DNA from: an uncultured Muribaculaceae bacterium
Lineage (GTDB): Bacteria; Bacteroidota; Bacteroidia; Bacteroidales; Muribaculaceae
Direction of reading: 5' to 3'
Assembly: GCA_910587915.1 (NCBI GenBank)
Contig: CAJUOB010000024.1
Coordinates: 1 to 43,482 of the forward strand
Length of the DNA: 43,482 nucleotides
Shown here: one piece after another, positions 1 through 7,975 of the stretch
Layout: every line of letters begins with the position of its first letter
Position numbering within the stretch: position 1 is the first letter of the stretch
Program-made: the position numbers and the translations under genes
Notes under the pieces: generated by a model
The model's input: the letters and a program-made list of their open reading frames with translations, nothing else
The model's database searches: none
What the model was told of the DNA's origin: nothing

Positions 1-52
1 TGCGACCACCTGGTCCCAAACCAGGTGCGCTACCGGACTGCGCTACGCCCCG
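1..52 (-). tRNA. tRNA-Pro(TGG), partial (3' part outside window)
   Basis: Read on the minus strand from 52 down, the sequence begins CGGGG, continues through a D-arm (AGCGCAG...GGTAGCGC) and then a 5-bp anticodon stem CCTGG/CCAGG around the loop TTTGGGA, giving anticodon TGG. This is the usual start of a bacterial tRNA-Pro. The T-arm and the 3' acceptor strand lie beyond the window edge. A near-consensus minus-strand promoter sits just upstream at 64-95. Confidence 0.93.
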
Positions 53-63
53 AAAAGATGGTG

Positions 64-95
64 CAAAGTTAGACAATACTTGCGATATATCCAAA
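64..95 (-). promoter_or_regulatory. promoter of tRNA-Pro
   Basis: On the minus strand a -33 box TTTG (95-92) is followed after 20 nt by TAacTTTG (71-64), an exact match to the Bacteroidetes promoter pattern. The start site should fall about 3-6 nt further on, leaving roughly a 9-nt leader before the mature tRNA 5' end at 52. Confidence 0.75.
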
Positions 96-165
96 TTTAT
101 TTCATACTTGCGAATTTTTTCGACATTTTTCCGGCACCGCATGAGGCTAAAAAAAACGGTGATAA

Positions 166-197
166 TTTGATGGAATATTAAAATTTAATTAATTTTG
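166..197 (+). promoter_or_regulatory. promoter of sppA-lpxK
   Basis: TTTG at 166-169, then 20 nt, then TAatTTTG at 190-197. This matches the Bacteroidetes housekeeping promoter pattern and would give a leader of about 80 nt before the sppA start codon at 283. Confidence 0.7.
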
Positions 198-282
198 TGG
201 AGAATATGTCGGTGAATGTGCGTGGTATGTACATTTATCGACTGTTAATGGTTGATTATTAAACAAATACGATACAGACACA

Positions 283-2064
283 ATGCTTAAACGTTTCTTT
301 GTGTCCATGCTCGGCACTATGGCCGGCCTTTGGATTTCTATATTTCTGCTCGTTTTCGGCGGCATAATGGTTGCGGCTATCGCACTTGGCAAGAGCGCAG
401 GTGATAATGCGGTGAAGGTGAAGAATAACTCCGTGCTGGTTCTTGATCTTGCCGGAAATGTAGAGGAGCGGTATCAGCCGGCTTCTTTCATGGCTTACAT
501 ACAGAATGGCGAAAATTCGGCACCTACTCTGGAAGAGATGTTGACTGCGGTGCGCAGTGCTGCCAATGATAATAAAATTGAAGGTATATATATGAAATGC
601 GGTGGCTCTGCAATGGGCACTGCAGCCCGCGAGGAACTGCTTGAGGCTTTGAAATTCTTCAAGGAGAGCGGCAAATGGATCTATGCATATTCCGACAGCT
701 ACGCTCAGGGCGACTATCTTCTCGCCACTGTCGCCGACAGTATTCTGCTCAATCCGGTTGGTTCGGTCGATATCCATGGTGTGGGAGGCATGACTCCTTT
801 CTTTACCGGCCTGCTCGACAAACTCGGAGTGAAGATGCAGATAATAAAGGTGGGAACCTATAAGAGTGCGGTCGAACCATATATTCTAAAGGAGATGAGT
901 GCTCCAGCGCGTCGACAGATGCAGCAGTATGTGGATACGATATGGTCGTTTGTATCGGGCACGATTGCCGACAACCGTGCGATTCCTCAGGTTGAGATTG
1001 CCGATATGGCCTCAAATTTCATATCGCAGAGCCCTGCCGAGGTATTTGTGCAAAAGAATCTTGTGACTGGGCTGGCTTATGAACGTACTGTCGACAATGC
1101 TATCCGCAGTCAGCTCGGTATCGATGAGGATGATGATATCAACTTCATATCGGCATCGTCGTATACAAAGTCGGAGACAGTGAAGAACTCACTTCTTTCA
1201 TCGGGCCATGACCATATTGCGGTGCTTTATGCAGTGGGAGATATTGTAGATTCCGGCGACGGTGGCATTGTCGGTCCCGACATGGTGTCACAGATATGCG
1301 ATCTGGCTGATGACGACAATGTGCTCGGCATGGTTCTTCGTGTGAATTCTCCCGGTGGCAGCGCTTTTGCCTCGGAGCAGATATGGGAAGCGCTCGAGTA
1401 CTTCAAGGGTAAAGATAAGCCACTGTATGTGTCGATGGGCGATTATGCCGCATCGGGTGGCTACTATATAAGTTGTGGCGCTGACTCTATTTTTGCCGAT
1501 ATTACCACTCTTACCGGTTCTATAGGTGTGTTCGGCATGATTCCTGATCTTTCGGGGCTTGTGACCGGCAAACTGGGTGTTACATTTACCACAATCGAGA
1601 GCAACCCCAATGCATCGGGTCTTTCACTTGTTTCGCCAATGAGCGATGAGCAGCATGCCGCCATGCAGAAAGGTGTGGAGCGCATCTACGATCTTTTCAC
1701 CGGTCGTGTGGCCGAGGGTCGAGGCTTGCCTGTGGATTCAGTCAAGGCTATAGCAGAAGGCCGAGTGTGGGTCGGAGCTGATGCTCTCCAGCTTGGGCTT
1801 GTGGACCGTATAGGTTCGTTGCATACAACTATATGTGCGATGGCCGATGAACTTGGCGTGGATGAATCGGATATAGTGGCATATCCTAAGACCGAAGATA
1901 AGCTATGGATGCAGATTCTGCGTAATTCCGATGAGTTTTCCGATCTTAAGGTCGGCGACTGCATGCCATACGATGCGGAAACAGCCCGCATGCTGAAGAC
2001 TGTCAAAACACTGCGCAATATGAACCCCATGCAGGCCCGCATGGAAGCTATCGAAGTTAGATGA
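283..2064 (+). CDS. sppA: signal peptide peptidase SppA, 67K type
   Basis: This 593-residue protein is a membrane-anchored serine protease of family S49 that degrades released signal peptides. An N-terminal hydrophobic segment (about residues 14-36) anchors it on the periplasmic side. It has the double-length 67K layout: an N-terminal half with the catalytic lysine in TYKSAVEPY (K194) and a C-terminal half with the nucleophile serine in YAASGGYY (S391), equivalent to K209 and S409 of the E. coli enzyme. The ATG at 283 gives full family length and lies about 80 nt after a consensus promoter. The stop overlaps the lpxK start by 4 nt (ATGA), so the two are probably translationally coupled. This sppA-lpxK arrangement suggests an envelope maintenance unit. 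Confidence 0.95.
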   Translation: MLKRFFVSMLGTMAGLWISIFLLVFGGIMVAAIALGKSAGDNAVKVKNNSVLVLDLAGNVEERYQPASFMAYIQNGENSAPTLEEMLTAVRSAANDNKIEGIYMKCGGSAMGTAAREELLEALKFFKESGKWIYAYSDSYAQGDYLLATVADSILLNPVGSVDIHGVGGMTPFFTGLLDKLGVKMQIIKVGTYKSAVEPYILKEMSAPARRQMQQYVDTIWSFVSGTIADNRAIPQVEIADMASNFISQSPAEVFVQKNLVTGLAYERTVDNAIRSQLGIDEDDDINFISASSYTKSETVKNSLLSSGHDHIAVLYAVGDIVDSGDGGIVGPDMVSQICDLADDDNVLGMVLRVNSPGGSAFASEQIWEALEYFKGKDKPLYVSMGDYAASGGYYISCGADSIFADITTLTGSIGVFGMIPDLSGLVTGKLGVTFTTIESNPNASGLSLVSPMSDEQHAAMQKGVERIYDLFTGRVAEGRGLPVDSVKAIAEGRVWVGADALQLGLVDRIGSLHTTICAMADELGVDESDIVAYPKTEDKLWMQILRNSDEFSDLKVGDCMPYDAETARMLKTVKTLRNMNPMQARMEAIEVR

Positions 2065-3152
2065 CAAAACACGCCCTTCTGTCGAAGCTCGTTTTGCTGC
2101 CGTGCTCAAAGTTGTACGGAGCCATAACCTATACCCGCAACAAGCTCTTCGACATGCGAGTGCTCAAACAGACCGAATTTGATGTTCCGATAGTCTGTGT
2201 GGGCAATCTTGCTGTTGGAGGTACCGGCAAGACTCCGCTTGTGGAGTATATTGCGGGTGCTTTCAGAAAGTCGAGGAAAGTGGCGGTGCTGTCGCGGGGC
2301 TACCGGCGGAGCACCAAGGGATTTATAATGGCCGGACGTACGTCGACACCGCGCGATATTGGTGACGAGGTATTCCAGATCTACCATAAGTTTGGTGGCG
2401 AGGTGTCTGTTGCTGTGTGTGAGGACCGTGTTTTCGGTATCAATGAAATCAAACGGCTCAATCCGGCAATAAATCTGATAATACTTGACGATGGTTTCCA
2501 GCATCGCTATGTGCGTCCGACGGTGTCGGTTGTTGTATCGGAGTACACTAATCCTGTGTATACCGATACGATGCTTCCCTATGGCCGTCTGCGCGAACCT
2601 CGGCGTGGCATCAACCGCGCGGATGTTGTAGTGGTATCGAAATGTCCCGATAAGATGAAGCCGATGGACTATCGTTTGGTAATCAAGAATTTCGACTTGT
2701 TCCCATCGCAGTATCTCTTCTTCTCGCGCTTCGAATATATGCCGCTGGAGCCGGTGTTCCCCGACATGGCTACCGCGGTTCCGTATCTCGACTGGCTCAC
2801 TTCCTCGGATTCGATACTTGCAGTGGCAGGCATAGGGAACCCCCGTCCGTTTGTGAAGCGGCTCAAGAGTTTCGCAGCCAAGGTGAAGGTGGATGTATTC
2901 CCCGATCATCATAATTACAGCAAGAAGGATATCGAGCATATACTTTCACGCTTCAAGACACTCAAAGGCAATCAGCGTATCATTGTCACTACCGAAAAAG
3001 ATGCGGTGCGCCTTGCCTGCAATCCTTATTTCCCATACGAACTGAAGGCCCATACCTACTTCCTGCCGGTAGAAGTCCGCTTCGATACTTTTGAAGAAGG
3101 ACCCGGCATAGTGGAAGTCATCGAAAAACAAATAACAGCAGCCGGTTTCTGA
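2061..3152 (+). CDS. lpxK: tetraacyldisaccharide 4'-kinase LpxK
   Basis: LpxK phosphorylates the 4' position of the tetra-acylated disaccharide to make lipid IVA in the Raetz lipid A pathway, at the inner face of the cytoplasmic membrane. The 363-residue protein has the Walker A loop GGTGKT at residues 53-58 just after the GNLAVGG motif, and the family motif DDGFQH further on. Length is normal. Its ATG overlaps the sppA stop by 4 nt, and the purine nucleoside phosphorylase gene follows 61 nt downstream with no obvious terminator between. It shows that the host is a lipopolysaccharide-making Gram-negative organism. Confidence 0.96.
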   Translation: MTKHALLSKLVLLPCSKLYGAITYTRNKLFDMRVLKQTEFDVPIVCVGNLAVGGTGKTPLVEYIAGAFRKSRKVAVLSRGYRRSTKGFIMAGRTSTPRDIGDEVFQIYHKFGGEVSVAVCEDRVFGINEIKRLNPAINLIILDDGFQHRYVRPTVSVVVSEYTNPVYTDTMLPYGRLREPRRGINRADVVVVSKCPDKMKPMDYRLVIKNFDLFPSQYLFFSRFEYMPLEPVFPDMATAVPYLDWLTSSDSILAVAGIGNPRPFVKRLKSFAAKVKVDVFPDHHNYSKKDIEHILSRFKTLKGNQRIIVTTEKDAVRLACNPYFPYELKAHTYFLPVEVRFDTFEEGPGIVEVIEKQITAAGF

Positions 3153-3213
3153 TGCCGGCGAACCTCGCGCCCATGCCGGGCGTTGTTCTATAACATACTA
3201 ACACCGAAACGCA

Positions 3214-4026
3214 ATGCTTGAAAAAATCAAACAGACCGCCGACTATCTGCGCGGTCGCGTGGGCGAAATGCCTAAGATAGCCGTTATACTCGGCACAGGT
3301 CTCGGAAATCTCGTTGACCATATCGAAAATAAACTTTATATCCCTTATTCTGAAATTCCCAATTTCCCTGTGTCGACAGTTCAGGGACATAGCGGGAACC
3401 TCATCTTCGGTACTATGGGCGGCCGTCCGGTTATGGCTATGCAGGGCCGTTTCCACTACTACGAAGGCTATGATATGAAGACTGTCACCTTCCCGGTGCG
3501 TGTGTTCAAGGCACTTGGAGTGGAAACCCTGTTTGTATCGAATGCTGCCGGTGGTATGAACAAGGAATTCAATGTGGGTGATGTGATGGTGATTACCGAC
3601 CACATCAATCTTTTCCCCGAAAATCCTCTTCGTGGTAAAAACTATGAGGAGCTTGGTCCGCGCTTCCCAGCCATGACAGAACCCTACAGCAAGGAACTCG
3701 TGGCTTTGGCCGATACTATCGCTGCCGAGAAGGGAATCCGACTGATGCACGGTGTATATGTCGGTACCACCGGTCCGACATTTGAAACCCCTGCAGAATA
3801 TGAATATTTCCGTATCATCGGTGGCGATGCCGTTGGCATGTCGACTGTGCCTGAAGTGATTGTGGCACGTCATGCCGATATGCGTGTTTTCGGTATTTCT
3901 GTGATCACCGACCTTGGTGGCAAGGATATCACCGAGGTGCCCACCCACGAGGAAGTACAGAAAGCTGCCATAAAGGCACAGCCTACCGTTGAAGCCTTGA
4001 TGAAGGCTATGGTGGAGCGTTGCTGA
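3214..4026 (+). CDS. purine nucleoside phosphorylase (trimeric, PNP I type)
   Basis: The enzyme cleaves (deoxy)inosine and guanosine with phosphate to the free base and (deoxy)ribose-1-phosphate in cytosolic purine salvage. The 270-residue length and motifs fit the trimeric mammalian-type PNP family: phosphate-binding GTGLG at residues 27-31, GHSGN a little later, and NAAGGMN at 110-116. The ATG at 3214 matches the usual N-terminus. It probably shares the sppA-lpxK transcript and is followed by a strong hairpin at 4037-4066. Which purines it prefers cannot be told from sequence alone. Confidence 0.94.
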   Translation: MLEKIKQTADYLRGRVGEMPKIAVILGTGLGNLVDHIENKLYIPYSEIPNFPVSTVQGHSGNLIFGTMGGRPVMAMQGRFHYYEGYDMKTVTFPVRVFKALGVETLFVSNAAGGMNKEFNVGDVMVITDHINLFPENPLRGKNYEELGPRFPAMTEPYSKELVALADTIAAEKGIRLMHGVYVGTTGPTFETPAEYEYFRIIGGDAVGMSTVPEVIVARHADMRVFGISVITDLGGKDITEVPTHEEVQKAAIKAQPTVEALMKAMVERC

Positions 4027-4036
4027 TTTTTCACAC

Positions 4037-4066
4037 AAATACCGCAAGCGACTGCTTGCGGTATTT
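4037..4066 (+). terminator. perfect 13-bp hairpin after the PNP gene
   Basis: AAATACCGCAAGC (4037-4049) pairs without mismatch with GCTTGCGGTATTT (4054-4066) around the tetraloop GACT. It starts 11 nt after the PNP stop and is followed by a T-containing stretch. It is probably the terminator of the sppA-lpxK-PNP transcript. Confidence 0.75.
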
Positions 4067-4123
4067 GATGCTTATATTTTCAGAAACTGATATTCTGGGA
4101 GCGATAAGCACCAATCCATAAAC

Positions 4124-4149
4124 TTTGCGCAGGCATACGCTTGCGCAAA
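4124..4149 (+). promoter_or_regulatory. palindrome overlapping the presumed thiL promoter
   Basis: TTTGCGCA (4124-4131) and TGCGCAAA (4142-4149) form an exact 8-bp inverted repeat with a 10-nt spacer. The left arm overlaps an imperfect -7 box (TAAACTTTG, one base too long), 20-45 nt before the thiL ATG. It could be an operator or a short leader hairpin. No thiamine-pyrophosphate riboswitch motif was seen here. Confidence 0.35.
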
Positions 4150-4167
4150 TTACATTATAATTTAATT

Positions 4168-5196
4168 ATGGAAATATCCGAATTGGGCGAGTTTGGCCTT
4201 ATCGACCGCCTTACCGATGGTCTCAAGAATGTGAACGACAGCACAGTGAAAGGTGTTGGCGATGATTGTGCTATTCTGCGCTATCCTGCCGGCAAGGAAA
4301 TTCTTGTCACGACCGATCTTTTGCTGGAGAATGTGCACTTCGATCTTACATACGTGCCACTTAAGCATTTGGGCTATAAGTCTGCAATCGTTAATTTTTC
4401 CGACATTTATGCCATGAACGGCCGTCCGCGTCAGATTACGGTGTCGCTGGGTATATCGCGTCGGTTTGCCGTGGAGCATATCGATGCACTCTACGATGGT
4501 ATCCGTCATGCCTGCGAGGTATATGGCGTTGATATTGTGGGTGGCGATACTTCGGCCTCACATCAGGGATTGGTTATTTCCATCACATGCATAGGCGAAG
4601 CTGAGGAAGGAACTGCGGTCGGACGTGACGGTGCGCGCGATACCGATCTCATCTGTGTGAGCGGTGATCTCGGAGCGGCATATATGGGTCTTCAGCTCCT
4701 CGAGCGCGAGAAAGCAGCCTCGGCCGGTCAACCCGATTTTGTACCCGACTTCGCCGGTAAGGAATATCTGGTGGAACGTCAGCTGAAGCCCGAAGCCCGC
4801 AAGGATATAGTCGAGGCGCTCGCTAAAGCCGGTGTTAAGCCCACCGCGATGATGGATGTGAGCGATGGCTTGTCGTCGGAGCTTCTGCATATATGCAAGG
4901 CATCGAAAACCGGCTGCCGTGTGTACGAAGACCGTATTCCTATCGACTATCAGACCGCTGTGATGGCCGAAGAATTGAATATGAATCTTGTGACAGCTGC
5001 GCTTAATGGCGGCGAGGACTATGAACTTCTGTTCACAGTACCCCTTACCGACCACGACAAAGTGAGCAAAATCGAAGGCGTGAAGGTAATCGGCTATGTC
5101 ACTAAACCTGAATTGGGCTCGGCCCTCATAACCCGAGATGGTGGCGAAATTCCTCTACGCGCCCAGGGTTGGAATCCTCTTAAAGCTGAGGAATAA
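4168..5196 (+). CDS. thiL: thiamine-monophosphate kinase ThiL
   Basis: ThiL phosphorylates thiamine monophosphate with ATP to the cofactor thiamine pyrophosphate. The 342-residue protein has the PurM/AIRS-like fold markers: GDDCAIL at residues 31-37 (Mg-ATP aspartates), TTDLLLENVHFD at 48-59, the VGGDTS segment and the MMDVSDGL motif. The frame is open further upstream to a TTG at 4141, but ATG 4168 gives the normal N-terminus (MEISELGEFG) and leaves the upstream palindrome outside the gene. It appears to be a single-gene unit, with a stem-loop right after the stop and a convergent yaaA homologue downstream. Confidence 0.95.
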   Translation: MEISELGEFGLIDRLTDGLKNVNDSTVKGVGDDCAILRYPAGKEILVTTDLLLENVHFDLTYVPLKHLGYKSAIVNFSDIYAMNGRPRQITVSLGISRRFAVEHIDALYDGIRHACEVYGVDIVGGDTSASHQGLVISITCIGEAEEGTAVGRDGARDTDLICVSGDLGAAYMGLQLLEREKAASAGQPDFVPDFAGKEYLVERQLKPEARKDIVEALAKAGVKPTAMMDVSDGLSSELLHICKASKTGCRVYEDRIPIDYQTAVMAEELNMNLVTAALNGGEDYELLFTVPLTDHDKVSKIEGVKVIGYVTKPELGSALITRDGGEIPLRAQGWNPLKAEE

Positions 5197-5208
5197 TTGA
5201 TTTCCATG

Positions 5209-5246
5209 CATAGGAAAGAACTGAACGGCACGGCCTCTTTCCTATG
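5209..5246 (+). terminator. stem-loop after thiL
   Basis: CATAGGAAAGA (5209-5219) pairs perfectly over 11 bp with TCTTTCCTATG (5236-5246), with a 16-nt loop. It begins 12 nt after the thiL stop codon. It has no strong T tail but is well placed to end thiL transcription. Confidence 0.6.
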
Positions 5247-5265
5247 ATATACATCATATATTTTG

Positions 5266-5301
5266 CCGGGCATGCCGAAGATTGTGCTTCTGTGTGCCCG
5301 G
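5266..5301 (-). terminator. stem-loop after the yaaA homologue
   Basis: CCGGGCA (5266-5272) pairs with TGCCCGG (5295-5301). Inside the loop GAAG (5277-5280) can pair with CTTC (5287-5290), extending the structure. It lies just past the yaaA stop, between convergent genes. No T tail is present, so terminator function is tentative. Confidence 0.45.
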
Positions 5302-5305
5302 TAAA

Positions 5306-6043
5306 TTATATTGTTTTCAGAATATCGGCTCCTACTAATTCACTTACTTCGGAGAAACTTCCTATGCCATCGCAGACAATCTGACGCAGCAGGCTGCCGC
5401 GTAACATCTTAAGACGTCCGGAATGTGGCGTTTTTAATCTACCTCCATCGGTTGGCTCAACGAAATCTGCTTTTGCCACCTTTGCCACTGCTTTCACTCG
5501 CTTCCAGTCGATGCATTTGGCGGCATCGCCGGGTAGTAAGTCGAGAATCTCGGTCTCTCCGGTTTTGTCGAGTTCGGCAAGTAGTGCGTCGGTCACATTT
5601 GTTCGCCAAAATGTGGACATGGTCTCTCCTTGTGGCCCGGCATGGCTTGTGAAGTCGAGGCGATATGCCTTGATTACGTCGTCGGGGCGCAGCCATCCGT
5701 AGAGCGATGAGATGATCCTTACGTTAGCGGTTGTGTTGCAGCGGGCTTGCTCCGGTAGGGTGGGGTAGTCGAAAGCTTTGAACACCACACCGGTGAATGC
5801 TTCAATGGCGGAACAGCCGGTGCTCCTGTCTGGAAAATCGCTTATAGATAGCCGCAGTTTGGCTGCAAGTGCAGTGCTTATTTTTACGGCTTTGGCGAGT
5901 TCTCCCAAGTCCAATGAATATAGCGACATCATGATGGTGGTCGCCTCGGAGTTGTATAGAGGAGTGTGGCTGGTAGCGAGGCCGGCGTCGACATGAGTGT
6001 CGCAGGCGCGCATTGTTTTCGATTCGGCAATAAGAGTGAGCAT
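5306..6043 (-). CDS. yaaA: YaaA family protein (DUF328, peroxide stress)
   Basis: A homologue of E. coli YaaA, which limits free intracellular iron and oxidative damage during peroxide stress and belongs to a DNA-binding fold family. The 245-residue protein begins MLTLIAESKTM, parallel to the family's MLILISPAKTL, and carries the conserved SSLYGWLRPDDVIKAYRLDF region near the middle. The frame extends to 6094, but ATG 6043 fits the family start, and the promoter at 6100-6131 would initiate at about 6097, leaving a leader that contains an 8-bp hairpin. It stands alone, convergent with thiL and divergent from the TM2 gene. Confidence 0.88.
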   Translation of the reverse strand: MLTLIAESKTMRACDTHVDAGLATSHTPLYNSEATTIMMSLYSLDLGELAKAVKISTALAAKLRLSISDFPDRSTGCSAIEAFTGVVFKAFDYPTLPEQARCNTTANVRIISSLYGWLRPDDVIKAYRLDFTSHAGPQGETMSTFWRTNVTDALLAELDKTGETEILDLLPGDAAKCIDWKRVKAVAKVAKADFVEPTDGGRLKTPHSGRLKMLRGSLLRQIVCDGIGSFSEVSELVGADILKTI

Positions 6044-6070
6044 GGTGGCGTAATGAGGTGCGTCTATGGA

Positions 6071-6090
6071 TGACGCCATCTGTGGCGTCA
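6071..6090 (-). promoter_or_regulatory. hairpin/palindrome in the yaaA leader
   Basis: TGACGCCA (6071-6078) and TGGCGTCA (6083-6090) form a perfect 8-bp stem with the 4-nt loop TCTG. On the minus strand it lies at about +7 to +26 from the predicted yaaA start site, so it could be an operator or an mRNA leader hairpin. Confidence 0.5.
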
Positions 6091-6099
6091 ACACCTATG

Positions 6100-6131
6100 C
6101 AAAGATACTTCCTGGTGTTTTCTTTACCAAA
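6100..6131 (-). promoter_or_regulatory. promoter of yaaA
   Basis: On the minus strand TTTG (6131-6128) is followed after 20 nt by TAtcTTTG (6107-6100), a full match to the Bacteroidetes pattern. It supports the yaaA start at 6043 rather than 6094. Confidence 0.72.
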
Positions 6132-6174
6132 TTTATTGATAATATTAATCATGAAAAAATATGTGGGGGAAATA

Positions 6175-6206
6175 TTTGGCGGGGGAGGGAATTTGATTTA
6201 TTTTTG
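6175..6206 (+). promoter_or_regulatory. promoter of the TM2 gene
   Basis: TTTG (6175-6178), 20-nt spacer, TAttTTTG (6199-6206). It is a full consensus match, with a predicted leader of about 35 nt before the ATG at 6246. It is back to back with the yaaA promoter. Confidence 0.72.
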
Positions 6207-6245
6207 CATTTATAAACAAAACACGCACAATCATAATCATCTCTC

Positions 6246-6638
6246 ATGAAACAGTGTCCTTCCTGCCGACAGTATAATGAAGACTATGCTCAGTTCTGTT
6301 CGAACTGCGGTCATGCGTTTTCAAATTCAGATAACCGACAGACACCCCCACCAATGTACGAACAAAATCCCTCATCAAACAATCTTTTCGACTGTGGCCC
6401 CGAAGGTAAAAGCCGTGGCGTAGCAGCTCTTCTGGCCATCTTCATCGGAGGTCTGGGCATCCAGTATTTCTATCTGGGCAAGACAGGAGCCGGTCTTATT
6501 ACCATTGGCCTAACCCTCATCACTTGTGGCCTTTGGGAATTGGTGACATTTATCCAAGGTATACTCATGCTGTGCATGACCAACGATAGTTTCCGTCAGA
6601 AATATGTGACAACGACCTCGACTTTCCCCCTGTTCTGA
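6246..6638 (+). CDS. zinc-ribbon and TM2 domain membrane protein
   Basis: A 130-residue protein with an N-terminal zinc ribbon (C4, C7, C18, C21 in CPSC and CSNC), a polar proline/asparagine-rich linker (about 28-55), and a C-terminal TM2 domain. TM2 is made of two membrane helices, about residues 58-76 and 80-110, joined by the short YFYLGKTGAGL turn. TM2 proteins are widespread and their function in bacteria is unknown. The zinc ribbon should face the cytoplasm. It has its own promoter and a strong terminator, so it is a monocistronic gene. No functional inference is possible from its neighbours. Confidence 0.88.
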   Translation: MKQCPSCRQYNEDYAQFCSNCGHAFSNSDNRQTPPPMYEQNPSSNNLFDCGPEGKSRGVAALLAIFIGGLGIQYFYLGKTGAGLITIGLTLITCGLWELVTFIQGILMLCMTNDSFRQKYVTTTSTFPLF

Positions 6639-6661
6639 GGTTGAATTCCCCAAAAAAGAAA

Positions 6662-6703
6662 CGAGGAGCCGGTAGTTGAAAATAGGATACTACCGGCTTC
6701 TCG
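6662..6703 (+). terminator. strong intrinsic terminator after the TM2 gene
   Basis: A 15-bp stem (6662-6676 with 6689-6703, one G-T wobble) closes a 12-nt loop and is followed by CTTTTATT. The A-rich stretch before it makes it usable from both strands. Confidence 0.85.
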
Positions 6704-6796
6704 CTTTTATTGGTGGAGGCGGTTAAATAGTGGCTGGTGGCCTTTGGCGCATAGTTTTCTTATGAGTGGTGGCATAATAAATCGCGTTTTTTTGAT

Positions 6797-6804
6797 TAAC
6801 TTTG
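6797..6804 (+). promoter_or_regulatory. putative -7 box of the EamA transporter gene
   Basis: TAacTTTG at 6797-6804 fits the -7 consensus and lies 35 nt before the first ATG at 6839. No clear TTTG box is found 19-22 nt upstream, so the promoter call is weaker than others in this window. Confidence 0.45.
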
Positions 6805-6838
6805 CATTCAGGAACGAAAAAGAAACATCCTATACACA

Positions 6839-7768
6839 ATGCCGAGTCTTAAAAACCGATCGAAAATGCTTGGTGGCACCATCATGGGTCACCTCGCCGG
6901 TGTTATTACCGTGTCCATGTGGGGTTACTCCTTTGTATCGTCGAAGGTTTTGCTTGAGAACGGGCTCGGACCGGTGCAGATCTATGTGCTCCGTTTTCTC
7001 CTTGCTTATGTCATAGTGCTTGGACTGAACCACAAGAAGATATTTTCGCACAGTTTGCGCGATGAATTGCTTTTCGCTGTGTGTGGTCTTTGTGCGGGCT
7101 CTCTTTATTTTATAGCAGAGAATACTGCGTTGGAATATACGCTGACTACCAATGTGTCGTTGCTTACATCGATGTCGCCGCTGATTACTGCGCTGCTTGT
7201 GGCGCTTGTGTACCGTACGGAGAAGCTTGGCATAGGCACATGGGTAGGCTCGGCCATAGCCATAATGGGTGTGGGCTGTGTGGTGTTCAACAGTTCATCG
7301 TCGCTTGAAGTGCGTCCGTTGGGCGATTTCCTGTCGCTTGCGGCTGCATTCAGTTGGTCGGTGTATTCTTTGGTGCTCAGGCGCCTCAATGCCGGATATG
7401 ATGTATGGTTCATCACCCGAAAGACATTCTTTTATGGTCTTGTAACTGCGGTGCCGTTCCTTTTGTTTGAGACTGATACGGTGAATATACTTGAGGTTAT
7501 ATCGCGTCCTCAGGTCTATGGCAACTTGCTTTTCCTTGGGCTCGGAGCCTCGACTGCAGCCTATGTGCTGTGGGCACTGACGGTACGTCAGGTTGGTGCT
7601 GTGAAGGCCAACAATTATATGTATCTTCAGTCGATCATCACTCTGCTGGTATCGGCTGTGGTACTCGGCGAAAAAATAACATTGCTCGGCTGCGTGGGCA
7701 TATTGCTGATTCTCGGCGGCCTGTGGCTGGGTGAAAATATCAACAAATATCTTGGCCGCGACGTCTGA
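6839..7768 (+). CDS. EamA/DMT family transporter
   Basis: An integral membrane protein of 309 residues with about ten hydrophobic segments arranged as two EamA repeats, typical of the drug/metabolite transporter superfamily. Members export amino acids, metabolites or nucleotide sugars, and the substrate cannot be read from the sequence. The family N-terminus usually begins only a few residues before the first helix (GHLAGVITVSMWG), so the Met codons at 6866 or 6884 are possible alternative starts to 6839. It is the first gene of a plus-strand run; the next gene starts 25 nt after its stop. Confidence 0.88.
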   Translation: MPSLKNRSKMLGGTIMGHLAGVITVSMWGYSFVSSKVLLENGLGPVQIYVLRFLLAYVIVLGLNHKKIFSHSLRDELLFAVCGLCAGSLYFIAENTALEYTLTTNVSLLTSMSPLITALLVALVYRTEKLGIGTWVGSAIAIMGVGCVVFNSSSSLEVRPLGDFLSLAAAFSWSVYSLVLRRLNAGYDVWFITRKTFFYGLVTAVPFLLFETDTVNILEVISRPQVYGNLLFLGLGASTAAYVLWALTVRQVGAVKANNYMYLQSIITLLVSAVVLGEKITLLGCVGILLILGGLWLGENINKYLGRDV

Positions 7769-7793
7769 GTCGGCGGCACACTTCCTCTTACCG

Positions 7794-7970
7794 ATGGATT
7801 TACCCAATGACCCTTTCATATTGTTGAGCTATATCAACACCAAGCTCCGCGACGATTACCGGAGCCTCGATGCTTTGTGCGATGATCTGGATGTGGACCG
7901 TGCATCGCTTGAAAAGAAACTTGCTGCCGCCGGCTTCGAATATCTCCCTGAAATTAATCAGTTCAGATAA
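7794..7970 (+). CDS. DUF4250 domain protein
   Basis: A 58-residue cytosolic protein of unknown function that matches the small DUF4250 family from memory of its pattern (LPxDPFILLSxxNxKLRDxYxSLDxLCxDLDxD...GFEY). The frame reaches back to 7731 inside the transporter gene, but ATG 7794 gives the family-typical start MDLPNDPF. It sits 25 nt after the transporter and 5 nt before the helicase gene, so it is most likely co-transcribed with both. Its acidic DLDVD segment and helix-turn-like spacing hint at a small helical fold, but no function is assigned. Confidence 0.82.
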   Translation: MDLPNDPFILLSYINTKLRDDYRSLDALCDDLDVDRASLEKKLAAAGFEYLPEINQFR

Positions 7971-7975
7971 TCGCC

